The translations under genes and the position numbers were made by a program. DNA of 64,000 nucleotides from Lepturacanthus savala (taxonomy: Eukaryota > Chordata > Actinopteri > Scombriformes > Trichiuridae), in assembly GCA_030544235.1 (NCBI GenBank), contig CM060469.1:13634017-13698016 (forward strand), in the 5' to 3' direction. How positions within the stretch are numbered: position 1 is the stretch's first letter; every line of letters starts with the position of its first letter. Under the pieces are notes generated by a model. That model was given only the letters and a program-made list of their open reading frames with translations, was not told where the DNA came from and searched no databases. Of the stretch, positions 58,025-64,000 are shown one piece after another.

Positions 58025-60206
58025 ATTATTGTTATTGTGAAAATCATTATTGAAATATGTAATTATTTCTGTTTAAATACTGAAACTATATAAACACATT
58101 TTACATTAGCATCCAAAATGCAAAATGAATATACCGAACAAATCCATTTGACAACAAAAGAACAGGCAATACAGAACTGGCAAAAATGTTTATAGCTGTT
58201 CCAAACAGTTCCGAATGAAGCTAGAGTGATAAGACGGCCTTCATAGAGCATTTAAATATGGAGATAACAGGGCACGTTTTCAGACAATGTCTCCCTGGAG
58301 ACACAATGCACTGCTTTTAAGCATAAAAAGTACCAGGAATAGTGTAACACATTTAAAGAAAAGTAAAAAAAAAAAAAAAAAAGAACTATGAAAACAAATC
58401 ACAACATAAAATGAAAAATCAATAATTGTGAAGGTCTGTGTGTGTGTGTATGTATGTGTGTGTGGGAGGGGTCTTGTTCTTGGAAGCTGGTCAACCATCC
58501 AACAAACACACCGGATGGTGCGTACTGGCACCTTAACTGAGACGTTGCGTGTTGACCTTGTCATCCGATGCTCCGAGTATGATTGACTCTGTGTTAGGCT
58601 AATGTTCAGTGAAATTAAAATGTGCTGTCTAAATAGCAGCGGCGCTTGTGAAAGTGGCTTTCGCGAGTGAAAATGAAACTTTAAAAAGGTTTTAATCATT
58701 CCAAAGCCATAATTCATGCGGTTTAGTTGATGGCCCCATATGCTATGATGTTGTGTGTCTCTGGATTCAATTAAAAAGCCATATGCAATGACATTCTTTA
58801 ATCATTAAGGTCCTTTTGACATTCGAGCGCCATCTTCTTTACCTTCCGATCATTTTCATTCAATTCTTACCACACTCCTTTTTTTTTTTTGTTTTGTTTG
58901 GTGACATCACACACCGCTGTGATTTTAAAGTTTTCAGGTGACGGTATAAAAATGGAACCTTGTCTATCAAACCACATATCTTCATCTAAAGAAATGAAAC
59001 CTGCCAAAGTTCTATCTTCCTGTGTATCCTTACAAAATTTTGTTTTTCAGCTTCTAAACCTGACAGGCAGCTCTGTCCAGACTCATGCTCAAGACAGTTT
59101 TGGGACCTGATAATATTGACAGCTGTTGAGTTAGTAAAACCTCAAAAATCGGTTCTGTTCTTTATCTTCCTGCCTATAAACATTTCCCTGTCTGGTTTCC
59201 TCTGGGCAGTTCTCTTCATTCCTCGATCTCACTGTTTTCACTGTCCTTAAAATCATTCAGTTTTGTTCTCCCCCTCTTCCAGCCCTCTCAGAGTTTCTGG
59301 TATTAGGGGAATTCCTGAGGGGGATTTTCTCTGCTTTAGACTGTCAGTATGGCCCTAAAACTGTCTACTGCCAAAGACACTTAGAACAGGCTAACACATG
59401 TTCCACACTATAAGAACTATACAGTAAATATGCTGCTTCATACAGCTTCCCTTCTATTCATCTGTGACCGCACTTTTAAAGTATGGTTTGATCTTGATCC
59501 ATTAGATTAACATCTTTAGGCTTCTCCTCTAAGCATGAGACCATTTATTTCTTTAGTTGCTTCCCACTCTTATGAGTGAAAACAGCACACACATTACATG
59601 GAAGTAAATGTCTATTTTAGTCTTCTATTTTTTACTGATTTGCTTTTGTTAACATAACATGTTTGTAGGTGAGATTTATCTTTCAGTTTTGGCAGGAACA
59701 GCCATGGTCTTGTAAATTTAAACTGCAAAACTGGACAGATTGAATGATAATAAAAGCCAGCACAGAAGCACATGTAAAGTAAAGAAATACTGTTTTCAGG
59801 ACTGTAGGCAAAGTGCCTGTGATTTGCCTACCTGATTTTTTTTGATTATGTCAAAAGAAGTAAGATTTTAAGTGCTTTTTGATGATAAGGAAGTTCTAGG
59901 TGTTGTGTAAATACTGCCCCATGTATTAATGCACCCAATCCACAGATAAATACGCACACCCTTACTTGAAACCACAAATATATCTTGTCTTATCTAACAC
60001 AACTTTGAATAAAGGAAAAATGCACAATATTGGGCCTTTAGTAAAGAAATTACTCTTTTATAGTAAAATATCTATCAGAGAAACAAAATGTCCACAATCA
60101 GTCTGTTGGAATTAATTAAAATAACATGGGTAATGTCCAATGTTTTGGAGTGTGATCAAATACCTGAAAAAACTAATGACATGCCCACCAGCCTCTGTTA
60201 TATGAA
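58025..60206. other. AT-rich non-coding sequence
   Basis: A-run at 58365-58382, GT tract 58437-58464, T-run 58879-58890. The 145-codon minus frame at 58280-58717 runs through the A-run and GT tract and is not a gene. No recognised repeat in 59100-60190. Confidence 0.5.
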
Positions 60207-60325
60207 TTAGCATATGTTAATATGACGTTGTGCCTCAGCATGTTAGCATGCTGATGTTTGCATTTAGCCCAAAGCACCACTGTGCCTAAGTGCAGCCTCA
60301 CAGAGCAACTAATGTGGCTGTCTCA
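60207..60325 (+). repeat. teleost 'AGCATGTTAGCATGCTGATG' repeat fragment
   Basis: Contains 'cagcatgttagcatgctgat', 'tttgcatttagcccaaagca', 'ccactgtgcctaagtgcagc' and 'ctcacagagcaactaatgtg', in the order known from a highly abundant teleost dispersed repeat (GTTAGCATGCTAA..CATTTAGCTCAAAGCACC..TGTGCCTAAGTACAGCCTCACAGAGC). Fragment only; the usual flanks are missing. Confidence 0.75.
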
Positions 60326-61875
60326 GGCTTGTTATAGTATAAATCCAGCTCTAACTTCACTCTGAGAAAAACAGCCCTCGAAACGACACTGTGCCGTAGT
60401 GTGTTACTGTCACACTGCTGCACACAACCCAAAAGTAAAAACACATTTCTGAGGTTATTTATTCATACTCCTTTGCAGAAAACCAACTTGAAGTATTTAT
60501 AGGCTCAGTCCCGAAATGTCTTTCAGTTTGCTATCTCATTTACCTAATATGCTATAAATTTGCTCCCATTTAAACATTACTCCTCAATTGAAAGGAATTC
60601 CTCTGGAATCAATGCTCCCTGCCTAATTTGGAGGACATAAGGCTGTCTGGCATACTACTATAGGCACTACGACTGCAACTGATACAAACAGCAACAAGTG
60701 TTCTCTCTTCAAGCCAATTTTGTCACTATAAATTAAACCGCTGTACTGCTAGCTAAACATTTGTCTTCATCCACAAAATCTATGCTGCCGTTCTCAGACA
60801 CATCTGACATTCATCATTCCGCTGTGTCACATCTTACTTATGTCATTCTACCTTGTGAAAACCGATAAAATGTATATTTTTATATTATCATTTAAGCACT
60901 TATTAAACAAATGCACAATAGAGAGACTTGTGGGGGGAAATATATGCACTTCAATTTGGAATACAAGCACATAATACAGTAAATTGGTGTATTTAGAGTG
61001 AAATTTGACAGTCAAACAAGCAACTGCAGATTTTGGCTGATATGGGGATCTACAATCACCATTGTCAGATATGTAAAAAGCATGTCAGTCTATTGCCAAA
61101 ATATTTGCAAATCAATAGACACTGAAACAAAAAAGCAATAGAAAGACCCGGGACATTTGATTTTTTATGGCAGACAGCTGATGGTCATTTGCTGGTAAAT
61201 GTGCTAACAAGGTGGTAGAATTTCCCACAAAAGCAAATTGGACCTAAACGTTCCTACAATACAATAGCTGACTCCTCTGTTTCCTTTACGGAGCACTCCA
61301 CAGATGGATAAGCAACAGTTTCGTAATTACCGGCAACCGGGTGTGGAAAGTGTGGATTGGTCTTCGTAACAATGTCTTCCACAGATGTAGGCTCTATTAA
61401 GTGCTGATTTATTGGAGTTTGGCATCTGCTCCATTTGCATGGGGTTAATCTCAACCAGTTAAAGAAGAGAACTCAACTCCCCGGTGACCTGACAAATAAG
61501 GTTTGATATGCAAATGACATCCCATTAGACCCCGCAAACTCAAAAATCGTTACTGTTGCTGAAGCATGTAAAAAAGAAAGTATATATCTGTATATGAGAT
61601 TGGGATGAGTTTTGCTGGTGTGGTAATTTTTTTGAAGGCTGCACAAGGAAAAAAAAAAAAGAAGGCGAGATTCCTCAGTTCAGTAGTCTCACTCTTTTTG
61701 AACAACAAGCGGAGCATTGTGCTTTTTTAATGTTGTCTCAGTGGACTTAATACTTGTTATTTTCTCCCTCTCCTTTCTCTCTCGCTCTCTCCTTCCACCT
61801 CATATTCCCAGTGCACTGTCTGTGCTCTTGCATCTGTAATCACAACGTTACCTCATTGGGGGGCTGCTTTTGTAG

Positions 61876-61878
<3 letters not shown>
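60326..61878. other. unique non-coding sequence
   Basis: The part 60480-60660 is CNE-like in texture. A-run at 61649-61660. The minus frame 61254-61454 is unrecognised. C/T-rich sequence at 61762-61800 leads into the GT array. Confidence 0.45.

Positions 61879-61960
<82 letters not shown>
61879..61960. repeat. (GT)41 microsatellite
   Basis: Eighty-two bases of uninterrupted GT. The overlapping 179-codon plus frame with a poly-Cys/Val stretch is a product of this array. Confidence 0.98.
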
Positions 61961-63055
<1,095 letters not shown>

Positions 63056-63407
63056 GAAAGACAAGGTGCAAATGTACAGACGTGGGGCCTTGAAATGTGT
63101 GAATTAATCTTTACATATGACTTCCTGTGGACATGTTGCTGTGTGTGTATATGTGTGTCTGTGGTTGTGGGGAGATAATATTATGCATTTGCATGCAGTG
63201 CTTTAATGTGGGAGAATGTCATTGATTTATAACCATGATGAAAGGTCAGTTCACCTTATTAAACAACACATAGGTATACTGCTGCATAGTATCGGATAAC
63301 CATTAGAAGCCAATCTGTCCATTCCCACTGTGACTGGTGGAGGCATTAAGGTCTCGGCTAAAAAACTGCATATAAATCAGCTTTAAATGAGTTTGTTTTA
63401 GAAAATA
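63056..63407. other. unique non-coding sequence
   Basis: Contains a short GT-rich patch at about 63137-63160 and an ATTTGCAT octamer near 63186. Nothing else recognised. Confidence 0.5.
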
Positions 63408-63530
63408 TAATAGTCAACTTTGTTTGCATAGCACCTTTCATACAAAAATGTAGCTCAAAGTGCTGCAAGAGACATGAAATGGACATTAAAAACATTAAAC
63501 ATTAAAAACGTGTCAAGGAAAACAATTAGT
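63408..63530 (+). repeat. teleost 'atagcacctttcatac..gctcaaagtgct' repeat
   Basis: 'tttgcatagcacctttcata', 'caaaaatgtagctcaaagtg' and 'ctgcaagagacatgaaatgg', then A-rich 'aaaaacattaaacattaaaa', match a very common dispersed teleost sequence (TTATATAGCACCTTTCATACA..GCAGCTCAAAGTGCTTTACA). The element class is not certain. Confidence 0.65.
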
Positions 63531-64000
63531 ACCCATTTAAGAAAGGAAGGGGAAAATACATAGACCGCGCATTACTTTCTCTTTGAATTATAGCTTACCA
63601 GAAAGACAATAATAGTCTGAATGGTTCTTATAGAAGTGATATAAAACCTGCCCTGTTAAACAACTGTAATTGAAAATGAAACCTCTTGATTCTACAGTGG
63701 TTTCTTACTCCAAACCTGCCCTGCTGACACCAACAATATCTTGTAAACCTGCATAAAATTAGAGTTTATCTAACTATTTAGACCTCTCTCTCTACCCTCT
63801 ACGTGCTTCTGTCCTCTATGTGCAAGCCTATTTCCAAGAATTGATCTTTCTTAATAGTGTTATGCCAACACGTGTACTGAGCTTTTTAACGTGTGATTGT
63901 TCTCATGGAGACATCGACATGGTGCATCCGCAGACATGCCACCCCTGGTCGCTTATTAACCTCATTATGTTAAGACAGCCAGTGAAAAGTGGACTTTTGA
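63531..64000. other. unique non-coding sequence
   Basis: No gene or repeat recognised. The last 120 bases are less AT-rich and CNE-like ('gcttattaacctcattatg'), but the block is cut by the window edge. Confidence 0.5.

Overview
The window reads as a non-coding stretch of a teleost fish nuclear genome, most likely a ray-finned fish of the percomorph type. Four things support this: AT-rich sequence full of long (CA/GT)n, (CT/GA)n and homopolymer runs; interspersed repeats that I recognise as common teleost families (Tc1-like, hAT, Tigger-like, a tRNA-derived SINE, and the 'AAGTACATTTACTCAAGTACT' and 'AGCATGTTAGCATGCTGA' repeats); no bacterial-style gene packing; and no multi-exon gene that I can recognise. 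Almost every open frame of 60 codons or more is low-complexity or chance. I found no rRNA or tRNA gene, no CRISPR array and no operon.

Layout. 0-15 kb: mostly unique sequence, with a degraded repeat at 0.9 kb, a long teleost repeat at 3.7-4.2 kb, a tiny Tc1-like remnant at 4.5 kb, and several homeobox/POU-motif-rich blocks that look like conserved enhancers (best at 7.5-8.0 kb and 14.0-14.3 kb). 15-26 kb: a Tigger-like DNA transposon, large microsatellites, a perfect hairpin at 22.1 kb and a CpG-rich block at 25.0-26.0 kb with a three-unit 21-bp tandem repeat. 26-36 kb: an enhancer-like block at 27.7 kb, a near-identical direct repeat pair (30.3 and 31.9 kb) bracketing a short ORF with a signal-peptide-like start, a TTAA-flanked inverted-repeat element at 34.6-35.2 kb, and degraded repeats. 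36-50 kb: enhancer-like blocks, (GT)30, a teleost repeat holding a near-match to the CTCF core, and two transposon gene relics: a BED-finger hAT transposase piece (minus strand, 44.7-45.1 kb) and the start of a Myb/SANT-like protein (49.5 kb). 50-64 kb: a tRNA-derived SINE, a hAT element of about 0.93 kb, an exact CTCF-core match at 55.8 kb, an internally deleted Tc1-like element at 57.7 kb, and two very long GT arrays at 61.9 and 62.9 kb.

Overall view. The most economical reading is a gene desert or a very large intron with interspersed candidate cis-regulatory blocks and decayed transposons. I cannot name the neighbouring gene. I see no clear new biological system. The items most worth testing are the POU octamer cluster near 7.6 kb, the repeat-bracketed secreted-peptide-like ORF near 31.3 kb, the open but zinc-ligand-depleted BED transposase frame at 44.7-45.1 kb, and the CTCF-like site at 55.8 kb. 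Repeat family names come from memory of consensus sequences and were not searched.
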